Shown one piece after another: positions 45,317-53,311 of a stretch of 64,000 nucleotides of DNA. Source of the DNA: Clostridia bacterium (GTDB taxonomy: Bacteria; Bacillota; Peptococcia; DRI-13; UBA5745); the NCBI GenBank assembly GCA_018434325.1, contig JAHDPO010000044.1:56791-120790 (forward strand), in the 5' to 3' direction. How positions within the stretch are numbered: position 1 is the stretch's first letter; every line of letters begins with the position of its first letter. The notes under the pieces were generated by a model that worked only from the letters and a program-made list of their open reading frames with translations, did not search any database and was not told the origin of the DNA. The position numbers and the translations under genes are program-made.

Positions 45317-45449
45317 GCAAAATTGCAAGTTTAAAGTGTCCAAATATTATTGTTGGCTGTATTAGGCTGTATTTGCCTTTATTTAGTGTCGCGCTCAGAC
45401 GTCAACCGCTATTTTTGAGGAGCAGCGCACTTTAAACCTGCAATTTTGC
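45317..45449. repeat. Palindromic ~134-bp dispersed element, copy 2
   Basis: Begins 26 nt after the adhesin stop. Left end GCAAAATTGCAAGTTTAAAG, right end its complement with two changes. Interior GGCTGTATT and ATTTAGTGT match copy 1 in reverse. Confidence 0.75.
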
Positions 45450-45482
45450 GCAAAGTGATCTAGCGCAAAAAAAGAACAACAA

Positions 45483-45527
45483 GGAGCTATCTCAATTTTT
45501 GAAAACCAATTTGAGACAGCCCCTTTA
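45483..45527 (+). terminator. Terminator-like hairpin between adhesin and sortase
   Basis: Stem GGAGCTATCTCAA / TTGAGACAGCCCC with two mismatches, followed by TTT. The core resembles the V-ATPase terminator at 6235. Sortase would then need read-through or its own promoter. Confidence 0.55.
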
Positions 45528-45547
45528 ACATTATCGGAGAATTCAAG

Positions 45548-46372
45548 ATGATGGGAAAAACCCTTTGGGAAAAAATACGAAATCAAAAACAAATTATTGG
45601 GGGCGTGCTGTCCATCGGATTTGCGGCGGTATTTCTCTGCTCAACCTATCTTCTGCTTTCCAGCAAGCTGGCTGAAAAGCGTGAGGAGACGGCTTTCGAC
45701 CAGTTGATCGAACAGATTTATGCAGACTCCGGCGATGAGACCACGGCGATTGCGCCCTCGGCTCAGGAGGGCCTGGCTGAGAAGGAAGCGGATACCGAGA
45801 ATAAATATCAGGCACTTTTTGAAAAAAATAGAGACTTTGCCGGCTGGCTTTGTATAAATGACACAAAGATCAACTATCCCGTGATGCGCTCGCCCGACGA
45901 CGACCCTGAATACTACCTGCACCGGGCATTTGACGGCAGCAAATCGAAAAGCGGCATCCCTTTCCTGGGTAAAGGCTCCCCCCCTGATGCCAATAACATC
46001 CTGGTCTACGGCCACAACATGAAAAACGGTACGATGTTTGCGGACCTTCTCCAATATGCGGACGCGGACTTTGCCGCGACGCATTCCGTCATCCGTTTTG
46101 ATACCCTTACGGCAGAGGCAGCATACGAGCTTGTGGCAGCCTTTTATTCCCGGGTCTATGCCGTAGATGAATCCGGCGTTTTCCGCTACTACAACTATGG
46201 CGGCGAGCTGGATGAGGATACTTTTACGCAATACATTGAAAATGTTCGCCAATCCGCGCTCTACGATACGGGCATAAGCCCATCCTATGGGGATAAGCTG
46301 CTCACCCTTTCCACCTGCTCCTATCATACGGGCGACGGCCGATTTGTCGTGGTTGCACGGAAGGTTCGGTAG
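45548..46372 (+). CDS. srtB: Class B sortase
   Basis: A 274-residue membrane transpeptidase. One N-terminal helix (about residues 17-37), then the sortase barrel: catalytic His in YGHNMKNGTMFADL, Cys in LTLSTCSYHTGDGRF, Arg near VVVARKVR. It cleaves a sorting signal between Thr and Gly and joins the protein to peptidoglycan. Class B enzymes of Clostridioides difficile accept (S/P)PxTG signals, so the upstream adhesin (VPKTGD) is the likely substrate. GGAGA precedes the ATG. Confidence 0.9.
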   Translation: MMGKTLWEKIRNQKQIIGGVLSIGFAAVFLCSTYLLLSSKLAEKREETAFDQLIEQIYADSGDETTAIAPSAQEGLAEKEADTENKYQALFEKNRDFAGWLCINDTKINYPVMRSPDDDPEYYLHRAFDGSKSKSGIPFLGKGSPPDANNILVYGHNMKNGTMFADLLQYADADFAATHSVIRFDTLTAEAAYELVAAFYSRVYAVDESGVFRYYNYGGELDEDTFTQYIENVRQSALYDTGISPSYGDKLLTLSTCSYHTGDGRFVVVARKVR

Positions 46373-46415
46373 TCAATCCGGCAAGCTCCGGTATTTTCTA
46401 TATCTCTGTTTTCTG

Positions 46416-47501
46416 CTATACCACCGCTAATTCCTTCGGCGCTTTGTTTAAGACCTCCACGCCGGTTGCCGTCACCAAAACTAAATCCTCTATCCGCACC
46501 CCGAAGCGGCCCGGCAGATAAATGCCCGGTTCAATGGAAAAAACCATGCCCGGCTGGGCGACGGCCTCCGAAGCCGCGCTGCAATCCGGCGGTTCGTGGC
46601 AATCGATGCCGCAGCCGTGGCCCAGGCGGTGGATAAAGTAAGGTCCGTAACCGGCAGCCTCGATGACTTTGCGGGCCGCCCCATCAATATCCCTAAGAGG
46701 CACACCGGGCTTCACCGCAGCAATTCCTGCCAAATTGGCAGCCTTTACCGCCTTGTAGACCTGCTGCTGCTCCTCACTGGCCTCCTGATAAAATACGGTT
46801 CTCGTCATGTCACACCAATATCGGGATATCGGCGTAAAAATATCCAGCAGCACCGAGTCCCCCCGCTGCAATCGGCGATTCACCGGCTCATGATGGGGGT
46901 CGGCGCCGTTTTCACCGAAACAGACTAAAGCGGCGCCGCTGCCGAAATCCGCCCCCCGCTGCCGGTAGCGCTCCATAATATAAGCGGCTAATTCGCTTTC
47001 GGTGATATCTTCTCTGATGGCTGCCAGGGCCAGCTCCATCACCTGATCGTTGATTTGAGAAGCCTGCCTCATGAGGCTGATTTCCTTTTCGTCCTTTTGC
47101 ATCCGGGCTAAGTCCACAGGCTCCGAACCCAGGCAGCAGCGGACATCTTTCCTGGTCTCCATCAGGGGCAGCAGATATCTGGCAGCCCAGGATTTATCTA
47201 CCCCCAGCTGTCCCGCTTTAATCGTCCGGGCCAGGCCGGCGATGGCATTGTCACTATCTTTATGGGTCGCTATCTGTATATCTGAGCCGCTATCCTGGCC
47301 GGCCAACAATTGCTCCAGGCAAAACAGCTCATTGCCGAACAAAAAAGCTTCTTCCTCATTAAGATACAGAGCCAGCATCCGTTCATGGGGATTCACATAA
47401 CAGCTGGTAAGATAATATACTGATGAGGGGTTAGTCACAACAATCTGCCTCAAACCGGCTTTCTCCATATGCTGCCTTACCTTATTAATCCGTTCCTTCA
47501 T
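46416..47501 (-). CDS. M24-family Xaa-Pro aminopeptidase
   Basis: A 361-residue metallopeptidase with an N-terminal creatinase-like domain (VVTNPSSVYYLTSCYVNP) and the pita-bread catalytic half: metal ligands in VLLDIFTPISRYWCDMTRTV, HRLGHGCGIDCHEPP, FSIEPGIY and GVRIEDLVLVT. It removes N-terminal residues ahead of proline. Convergent with the sortase gene. Confidence 0.9.
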   Translation of the reverse strand: MKERINKVRQHMEKAGLRQIVVTNPSSVYYLTSCYVNPHERMLALYLNEEEAFLFGNELFCLEQLLAGQDSGSDIQIATHKDSDNAIAGLARTIKAGQLGVDKSWAARYLLPLMETRKDVRCCLGSEPVDLARMQKDEKEISLMRQASQINDQVMELALAAIREDITESELAAYIMERYRQRGADFGSGAALVCFGENGADPHHEPVNRRLQRGDSVLLDIFTPISRYWCDMTRTVFYQEASEEQQQVYKAVKAANLAGIAAVKPGVPLRDIDGAARKVIEAAGYGPYFIHRLGHGCGIDCHEPPDCSAASEAVAQPGMVFSIEPGIYLPGRFGVRIEDLVLVTATGVEVLNKAPKELAVV

Positions 47502-47555
47502 GGCTTTGCTCCTCTTTCAGCTTTCTATTATTCTTGATTATATCATTTTTTAACG

Positions 47556-47602
47556 AAAAAAGACGGGATTTCCTTGATTGCAAAGGGAATTCCGCCTTTT
47601 TG
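47556..47602 (-). terminator. Terminator of spoIIE
   Basis: Imperfect stem AAAAAAGACGGGATTTCC / GGGAATTCCGCCTTTTT with U-runs on both sides, 43 nt beyond the spoIIE stop. Confidence 0.65.
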
Positions 47603-47644
47603 TTTACACTTTTGTTTTACCGCTTTATTTTCACCGGCGCCTTC

Positions 47645-49993
47645 TTACGCTATATTTCTTTTGCCCACCCGGGCCACCTGCACGCACATATCGTCCCGGC
47701 CGCCTTCGTCCTTGCCGTTTTTAGCCAGATAAAGCAGATACTCGGCAATTTTGCCCGGCTCTTCCATGGCCAGCTGGCGCATCAGCTCCTCCAGCCAATT
47801 GCCCCGGCCCTCCAGGCCCTCCAAAGCCTCCCAGGCGCCGTCGCTCATGGTCACCACCACATCCTGAGGATAAAGCACCTTGACGAAGCTTTGAGGCTCC
47901 AGCTGATCCAATATCCCTGCCGGCGGCACGCCGGCGGTAATTACCTGGAAATCTCCTTTCGTCCAGATCAGAGAAGGAGCTCCGCCGGCCTTGATGAATT
48001 CCGCCCGGCCGCTGACCTGGTTAATGATCACCAGATCCAAGGTGGCAAAGCTGTCCTGGTTATTGCGCAAAACCATGGCCGTATTGACGGTTTTTACCGC
48101 CATTTTAGCCGATAAGCCGGTGCGCAGAAAACGCTCCAGCAGCCGCAGGGCCAAATCACTTTCACTGTGGGCTCCCGGGCCGCTGCCCATGCCGTCGCTG
48201 ACTACCAGAGCCAATTCCCGGCCCGGCAGCTGCAGGCTGATGGCAGCGTCGCCGGATACGGTCTGGCCTTTTTTGGGGCACTGGGCCTTGCCTACCTCCA
48301 CCTCCAGCACCGCTTTGGGCGCGATGGCGCAAATACAGGTATTGCCTCCCAAAACGGGACAGCTTAACTCTTTGATTTCATGGGGCAAGCCCAGGCTCTT
48401 GTCTGCCAACGGGAGCAGCTGCTCCCGGCAGCGCTGCCGGTCTTTGCAGGGCTCCTGAATAATTTTGATCTGGCTGCGGTCCTGGCGGCTGTCAATGATG
48501 ATCCTCTGCACCGGCAGGCCGTGGGCTTTCAGCTCTTCCTCCAGGACTTCCCGGCTTTCCTGGCAAATCTGACTATCCTCCCCTACCTCTTCTGCCATCT
48601 CATGAAGAAGCTGGCCCAGGCCCGACAGCTGCTGAGCCACCATATTGCGGCTGCCGGAGAGCCGCCGCTCATAGTAGCTCATCATCATGAAACGCTCGAC
48701 TTCACAACCGATGGTCCCTGCCAGTTCCCGGCTTCTGGGACAGCGGCGCAAGAGCTCAGCGTCCAAATCTTTTTCGCTGACCGCTCCCTGCTTGTGATAA
48801 CGGCGCCCGCAATTCAAAACAGTGATGCCTGTCTTGATCTTATTTTCCCGCCAGCAAACAGGCCAGACATTGCAGCCTTCACAAACCCGCTTACAGATGC
48901 TCTCAATCAGCTGATCCCCCTCGGGCTCCGGCGCCTTGGCTTCTTCCGTATCCTCCATCAGCTCCTGAATTTCCATGAAGGCTTCGCCCAGGCTGGCCAG
49001 CCTTTCCTGGTTAAACATTTCCGCACCGTCGCTGTCAAAGGTCAGGGATATTTTCTCCTCCTGCCTTTGCAGCAGGGGCCCAATGGGTAAAAGGAGGAAG
49101 AAGGCGGCGGCCATTGATGTTTCCATCAGGCTTTGCAGCAATACCGCCGGTTCGGAAAAATAGAAGGCCAGCATCATATTGCCCAGGAAAAAGCCCACCA
49201 CCACCCCGGCCCGGCGAAAGAGGCGAAAACAGCCGCTAAGCAGTCCTGCCGCCGCATAGAAAGTAACGGAGCCCAAGGGCAAATCACCCTGAAATACCGG
49301 CAGAAGCCCCATGGCCACACCGGCGGCGGCGCCGGCGCCGGGACCGCCCAAATAAGCGGCCCACATCAGCAAATAGCGGCAAAGCATGCTTTGTATACCC
49401 AGACCGCAAAAGCTCATGCCCTCCACGCCCAGCAGCAGTCCCAGAATCAACAGCACGGCGCCGCAGCGGCTTTCATAGCCGGGCTGACGGTGGCTGCGCC
49501 ATTGGCTGATGCCCTGGGCACTGTGCCATAAAGCTACGGCCAGCACGAAGATGAAGATGCTTTCCAGCAGCAGGGCCACCGTTTGATAAATGGTGGCTTG
49601 TCCCATCAACAACACCGCTCCCCGGATCAGGCAATGGAAAGCGGCGGCAAAGGCGGCAGCCAAAAAAGGCTTGTCCTGGTAGCCGCCCATCCGGCACAGG
49701 AACAGATAGGCGCATAGAGGCGGCAAGCTATAGACTGCCGCTTGCTGCCAGTCCATAAATGTAAAAAAACCCACCGCGGCGCCAACGGCCGCCCCCAGGC
49801 TCCAGACAGGCCAGGCCAGACAAACACCGGCGGCAAAGCCGGTTCCAAAAGGATACAGCTCTTTCAGCAATACTCCCCGGGAAAAAAGCAGTCCGCACAG
49901 GAAAGACAGGGCCCAGGGCCAAAGACTTACGGCCTTTTGCCAGCGCTGCCGCAGATCTTCATTTCTTCCCGGTAATGTCAGGTTTTTCAGCAT
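47645..49993 (-). CDS. spoIIE: Stage II sporulation protein E (PP2C-type phosphatase)
   Basis: A 782-residue protein (Bacillus SpoIIE is 827). Residues about 25-310 hold ten or so membrane helices; a central region carries a cysteine cluster (CKRVCEGCNVWPVCWRENK); residues about 575-782 form the PP2C phosphatase: LALVVSDGMGSGPGAHSES, LDLVIINQVSGRAEFIKAGGAPS, VVTMSDGAWEALEG and GGRDDMCVQVARV. It dephosphorylates SpoIIAA, which releases sigma-F in the forespore. ATG at 49993 has GAGG at 7 nt; the ATG at 49999 would sit too close. Confidence 0.95.
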   Translation of the reverse strand: MLKNLTLPGRNEDLRQRWQKAVSLWPWALSFLCGLLFSRGVLLKELYPFGTGFAAGVCLAWPVWSLGAAVGAAVGFFTFMDWQQAAVYSLPPLCAYLFLCRMGGYQDKPFLAAAFAAAFHCLIRGAVLLMGQATIYQTVALLLESIFIFVLAVALWHSAQGISQWRSHRQPGYESRCGAVLLILGLLLGVEGMSFCGLGIQSMLCRYLLMWAAYLGGPGAGAAAGVAMGLLPVFQGDLPLGSVTFYAAAGLLSGCFRLFRRAGVVVGFFLGNMMLAFYFSEPAVLLQSLMETSMAAAFFLLLPIGPLLQRQEEKISLTFDSDGAEMFNQERLASLGEAFMEIQELMEDTEEAKAPEPEGDQLIESICKRVCEGCNVWPVCWRENKIKTGITVLNCGRRYHKQGAVSEKDLDAELLRRCPRSRELAGTIGCEVERFMMMSYYERRLSGSRNMVAQQLSGLGQLLHEMAEEVGEDSQICQESREVLEEELKAHGLPVQRIIIDSRQDRSQIKIIQEPCKDRQRCREQLLPLADKSLGLPHEIKELSCPVLGGNTCICAIAPKAVLEVEVGKAQCPKKGQTVSGDAAISLQLPGRELALVVSDGMGSGPGAHSESDLALRLLERFLRTGLSAKMAVKTVNTAMVLRNNQDSFATLDLVIINQVSGRAEFIKAGGAPSLIWTKGDFQVITAGVPPAGILDQLEPQSFVKVLYPQDVVVTMSDGAWEALEGLEGRGNWLEELMRQLAMEEPGKIAEYLLYLAKNGKDEGGRDDMCVQVARVGKRNIA

Positions 49994-50143
49994 GAGCATT
50001 CCTCTTTTTTCTGTGGAATAGAATATGGGCTTTGAGAGCCCATAAAAGAATAAGTATACGTTCACGCTAATTATACCTTTTTTTACTGGAAATTTTTGCC
50101 GTTTTATGTCTTGATTTTTTAAAAAGTTCCTGCAATTCTCTGC

Positions 50144-51121
50144 CTATTCCGACAGATCCTCCGCTAAAAATTGCACATACATACCATACCGACATAACAG
50201 CCGGTCGGGCCGCAAAACCCGTACCTCAATATCTCGTCGGGCCGGTAAAAAGATCAGCTTTACGGCCTGATCCAGGGAAAGCTGACGAATCTCCGATAAA
50301 GCTGTACCTTTGTCGCAAAAGAATGAGGCCATACCGATGCGGCCGCCGCCGCTGGGAGCCCGCAGATAAAATAAGGTCAGACGGGAAAGCCAGCGCAGCT
50401 GCAGGCAATGGACATCCCGGTCATAGCCCGTTTCCATCGGGTGATCCATAAAACCGATACCCAGGACCTCATTAACGGCGTCATCTTCCAGCTCCAGCAT
50501 GATTTCCTCCTGGCCCTGCCAATAGCTGCCCAGCAATTCCTTCTCCGCCGTCATCTGCACCGGCACCCGGATCAGCGCCTCCAAAAGCACTGTCCGCAAA
50601 CCAGTTCTCACGCCGTGGAGGCAAACCAGCTCGCTGTGCTCCGGCTCCATACCGGGCCGGCAGTTGGCCTGCCACTCCATGGTGACTTCCGTTACGCTTT
50701 GCCCTTGGTTCTTTTCTTTTTCCTGGCCTTCCTGCCACAGGCAGCCCTGAAACCGGCTGATGCCAAAAAGCGAGGAGGTTCTGGCTAAAGCCGGCCGGCC
50801 CCCGTCATGGGGTTCCAAAAAGAAGCCCCGCCGCAGGTAGGTTTCCTCGCCGTCCTCTTCACCTTGCAATGATGTTTTCCGATTTTCTTCCTCCCAGAAT
50901 ATCTGCACCTGCAAGCTGCCATGACAAAAGCCCTCTTTTTCTTGCCAGCAGCCCGGCGACATAGCGGCCGTCAGCTCAATCTTTTCTTTAATATGATCCT
51001 TGGGCAGCACCACATTTTCCCGCAGCAAAATCCAGGTTTCATCACAGCTTATGCAGCGACGCCATACCATATCCTGATAATTTCCTGCCGTCTTCAACTG
51101 GACAGTTTCTGCCATTATCAT
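50144..51121 (-). CDS. Uncharacterised protein of a sporulation-linked gene pair
   Basis: A 325-residue protein I do not recognise with confidence. It is acidic, Trp/Glu/Gln-rich and has no membrane helix or signal peptide. Repeated beta-strand-like segments (VQLKTAGNYQDMVWRRCIS, TVLLEALIRVPVQMTAEK, KLIFLPARRDIEVRVLRPD) recall SPOCS/DUF3794-type spore-coat proteins only faintly. ATG at 51121 has AAGGG at good spacing; ATGs at 51127 and 51115 are also in frame, the first forming an ATGA overlap with the upstream gene. Position after spoIIE-side genes suggests a sporulation role (inference). Confidence 0.65.
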   Translation of the reverse strand: MIMAETVQLKTAGNYQDMVWRRCISCDETWILLRENVVLPKDHIKEKIELTAAMSPGCWQEKEGFCHGSLQVQIFWEEENRKTSLQGEEDGEETYLRRGFFLEPHDGGRPALARTSSLFGISRFQGCLWQEGQEKEKNQGQSVTEVTMEWQANCRPGMEPEHSELVCLHGVRTGLRTVLLEALIRVPVQMTAEKELLGSYWQGQEEIMLELEDDAVNEVLGIGFMDHPMETGYDRDVHCLQLRWLSRLTLFYLRAPSGGGRIGMASFFCDKGTALSEIRQLSLDQAVKLIFLPARRDIEVRVLRPDRLLCRYGMYVQFLAEDLSE

Positions 51122-51123
51122 GA

Positions 51124-52113
51124 TCATCCCTTCTTCCACTGCCGGTCGAAGAGTGCCAGCAGCCGCTTTTCTTTTAACAGGCTGGCTTCCCAATAGTGAA
51201 ATTCCTGCTTCATGGCGGTCTGGTCAGGCCATTCCTGCCGCAGAAAATATTGCCTGGCATAATACCAATAACCTTCCGGGAACAGCCACTGAGCCTGCAA
51301 GGAGCTTTCGTCGGCCGCCGACAGCGGGCCCTTTTCCCGGCAATAGGCCTGGATCAGCCCCGGTAAATCCCCGCATCTTTCCCCTTTAAGAGAAAAAAGG
51401 GTCTTCAGCAACAGGCTGAGATCCATCATTTCCAAACCGCAATAAGGCCAGATACCGTAAAAATAGGGTTTATCCTCCTGCCACAGAACTTCCTTACCGG
51501 AAAGTCCCCAAAAAGCCCAGCCTTTGCCGGACTGCTCCAGTTGCTGCCGGTCTATATAGAGAAGGTGGTTTACCGCCTCTTGCCCCCGCTGATAACATTG
51601 CTCAAAGTTTTCCATGAACAGGCCTTCGATATCTGTGCGGCAGCCCCGGCGGCGTACGATGCCCCGGTAAAGCAGCAGTTCGCCCAGGCGTTCCTGCAAG
51701 GCCCGGCACCAATATTCCACCGCTCCTTCCGGCAAATAGGCCGGCCAGCCGGCAGCCTGCCGCTGCAGCCGGCCCAGCTCCGCCGCCAGACGCAGCCTTT
51801 GCTTTTTCGTCAAACGGCTGCCGGCTATGCTCTTGCCCCTTGGCGGCGCATCAAAAGCCAGCCAGCAGGCGCCGTTTTGAAAGACCGGCCCTTCTACCGG
51901 CGCCGGCAGCATATCGCAGCCCTGCTCAACGCTTTCCTGCCACCAACGAAAGAGCTCCTGGCCCACGATCTCCTGACCCGGCACAGCCAGCAAAACCAGG
52001 TCGCCCCCTGAGGACCGCCAGTTGTGGCCCCAGGCTAACCACCTGCCCCGCTCCGGTAAAAAAGCCCTCCGAATCCCTTCGGAAGGCTCCAATCCCCGAC
52101 TACCCTCAACCAT
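51124..52113 (-). CDS. Uncharacterised protein, possibly degenerate CotS/YutH-like kinase fold
   Basis: A 329-residue soluble protein, rich in Trp, Leu, Gln and Arg, with no signal peptide. The layout (LEPSEGIRRAFLPERGRWLAWG at the start, RGCRTDIEGLFMENFEQCYQ in the middle and GLEMMDLSLLLKTLFSLKG later) is weakly reminiscent of CotS/YutH spore-coat proteins with an aminoglycoside-kinase fold, but the canonical HxDxxxxN loop is missing. Overlaps the next gene by an ATGA. Function unknown. Confidence 0.6.
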   Translation of the reverse strand: MVEGSRGLEPSEGIRRAFLPERGRWLAWGHNWRSSGGDLVLLAVPGQEIVGQELFRWWQESVEQGCDMLPAPVEGPVFQNGACWLAFDAPPRGKSIAGSRLTKKQRLRLAAELGRLQRQAAGWPAYLPEGAVEYWCRALQERLGELLLYRGIVRRRGCRTDIEGLFMENFEQCYQRGQEAVNHLLYIDRQQLEQSGKGWAFWGLSGKEVLWQEDKPYFYGIWPYCGLEMMDLSLLLKTLFSLKGERCGDLPGLIQAYCREKGPLSAADESSLQAQWLFPEGYWYYARQYFLRQEWPDQTAMKQEFHYWEASLLKEKRLLALFDRQWKKG

Positions 52114-52157
52114 ACCCTCACCTCGTTACAGCCTATGCTTGAAAGGCCTCAATTATG

Positions 52158-52185
52158 ACGTCTTCCGGTTCACGTCTTCCGGTTC
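52158..52185. repeat. Tandem 14-bp duplication in the upstream region of the lipoprotein gene
   Basis: ACGTCTTCCGGTTC twice in direct succession, between two divergent genes. Confidence 0.85.
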
Positions 52186-52271
52186 ACAGGATTTTCATAT
52201 TACAGCGGCTGATTTTTATGATAGAATTAGGCCATAGATACGATAACTATAGAAATGCGAGGATGTTTTCC

Positions 52272-52802
52272 GTGACACGTACCAGACCTTTGACCAAAAT
52301 CATTGCTTCCCTGCTGCTCCTTTACGGCATCGCTCTATTTGCCGCCGGCTGCGGCGGCTCTCAAGGCGGTACTCAGGGCGGCTCCCAAACCCCTTCTGAG
52401 GCCGGTGAAACCGATGCTCTGCTCATCACTGAAGTGAATCTGGAAGAGCTGCTGTCCCAAGGCTTGCCGGTGATTCTCAACTTCGGTGACGACAGCCGGG
52501 AAGCTAAAGGGACTCTAGCTAATCTTGAACGAATCAATAAGCTCTACGGCGATAAAATCCTGATCCGCTCCGTGGACCTGGCGGCCAATCCCGAGGCAAA
52601 AGAAGGCTTCCCCGTTCAGGTCATACCCAGCCAGTTCTTTTATACGGCAGAAGGCAAGGCCATTACCCTGCCCGGCGATCTGGGCATCCTCATGAGTAGC
52701 TTTCAATCCCTGGAGACTCAGGAAATCATCTTTACCGTCCATGAAGGCACACTCACCGAGCAGGAGCTGCTGAAGATCCTGGCTTATATGGACGTGAAAT
52801 AG
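52272..52802 (+). CDS. Thioredoxin-like lipoprotein lacking the CxxC active site
   Basis: A 176-residue lipoprotein: basic N terminus, hydrophobic helix and lipobox LFAAGC, then a Gly/Ser/Gln linker and a thioredoxin-fold domain (about residues 55-176). The fold is shown by LPVILNFGDDSREAKGTL, RSVDLAANPEAKEGFPVQVIPSQFFY (with the cis-proline IPS) and the final helix. Where thioredoxins have WCxxC, this protein has DDSRE, so it cannot act as a disulfide oxidoreductase. GTG at 52272 is preferred because GAGG lies 9 nt upstream; an ATG at 52263 sits directly on that site. Confidence 0.8.
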   Translation: MTRTRPLTKIIASLLLLYGIALFAAGCGGSQGGTQGGSQTPSEAGETDALLITEVNLEELLSQGLPVILNFGDDSREAKGTLANLERINKLYGDKILIRSVDLAANPEAKEGFPVQVIPSQFFYTAEGKAITLPGDLGILMSSFQSLETQEIIFTVHEGTLTEQELLKILAYMDVK

Positions 52803-52861
52803 TCGTTGAGGCGGCTGTAATTCTGCTCCGGCAGGCACTGCGGGGGAATCTCTTTAAATTA

Positions 52862-52910
52862 AAAAGGCCCCGGCACAGCGAAAAACTGCACCGGCGTCTC
52901 TTTATTTTTT
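52862..52910 (+). terminator. Probable terminator of the lipoprotein gene
   Basis: Partial stem CCGG-CAG / CTG-CCGG around CGAAAAA, followed by a T-rich stretch (TTTATTTTTTG). Confidence 0.4.
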
Positions 52911-53103
52911 GCTTTCCGAAAAATCATAAGCCTGGCCGACCCAACTCATCAACTCCCCATCCAGCTCACTTTCATCAAACCGAGGGTCACGTCCATCGTA
53001 CCCCTCCTACTTTATTTCTTCGCCCTCTTCTTATTCAACTCAATAACTGCTCAATTTTGCAGCTTTTTAGGGACCCCCCGGGGTAAGGCGGGGTAGAAAA
53101 TAT

Positions 53104-53239
53104 GCAGAATTCAAGTTTAAAGTGTCCAGTGCCTGCTTCAATAAGGCTAAACGCTGCTTTTCGACTATATCTAGTGCCGTTCTTGCAGGGGAAACGCTAT
53201 TTCAAACGAGTGACACACTTTAAACTTGCAAAATTGAGC
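53104..53239. repeat. Palindromic ~134-bp dispersed element, copy 3
   Basis: Most diverged copy: left end GCAGAATTCAAGTTTAAAGT, right end AAACTTGCAAAATTGAGC. Interior resembles copy 2 (GGCTAAACGCTGC, TATATCTAGTG). Lies between two convergent gene ends (52802 and 53312). The remainder of 52803-53311 holds nothing else I can support. Confidence 0.65.
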
Positions 53240-53311
53240 AACGGTGGCTCTTCAACAGACCTATCACCCCTCACCGGTGAGGTAATCCGGACTCTCCCCC
53301 TCAGCTTTTTC

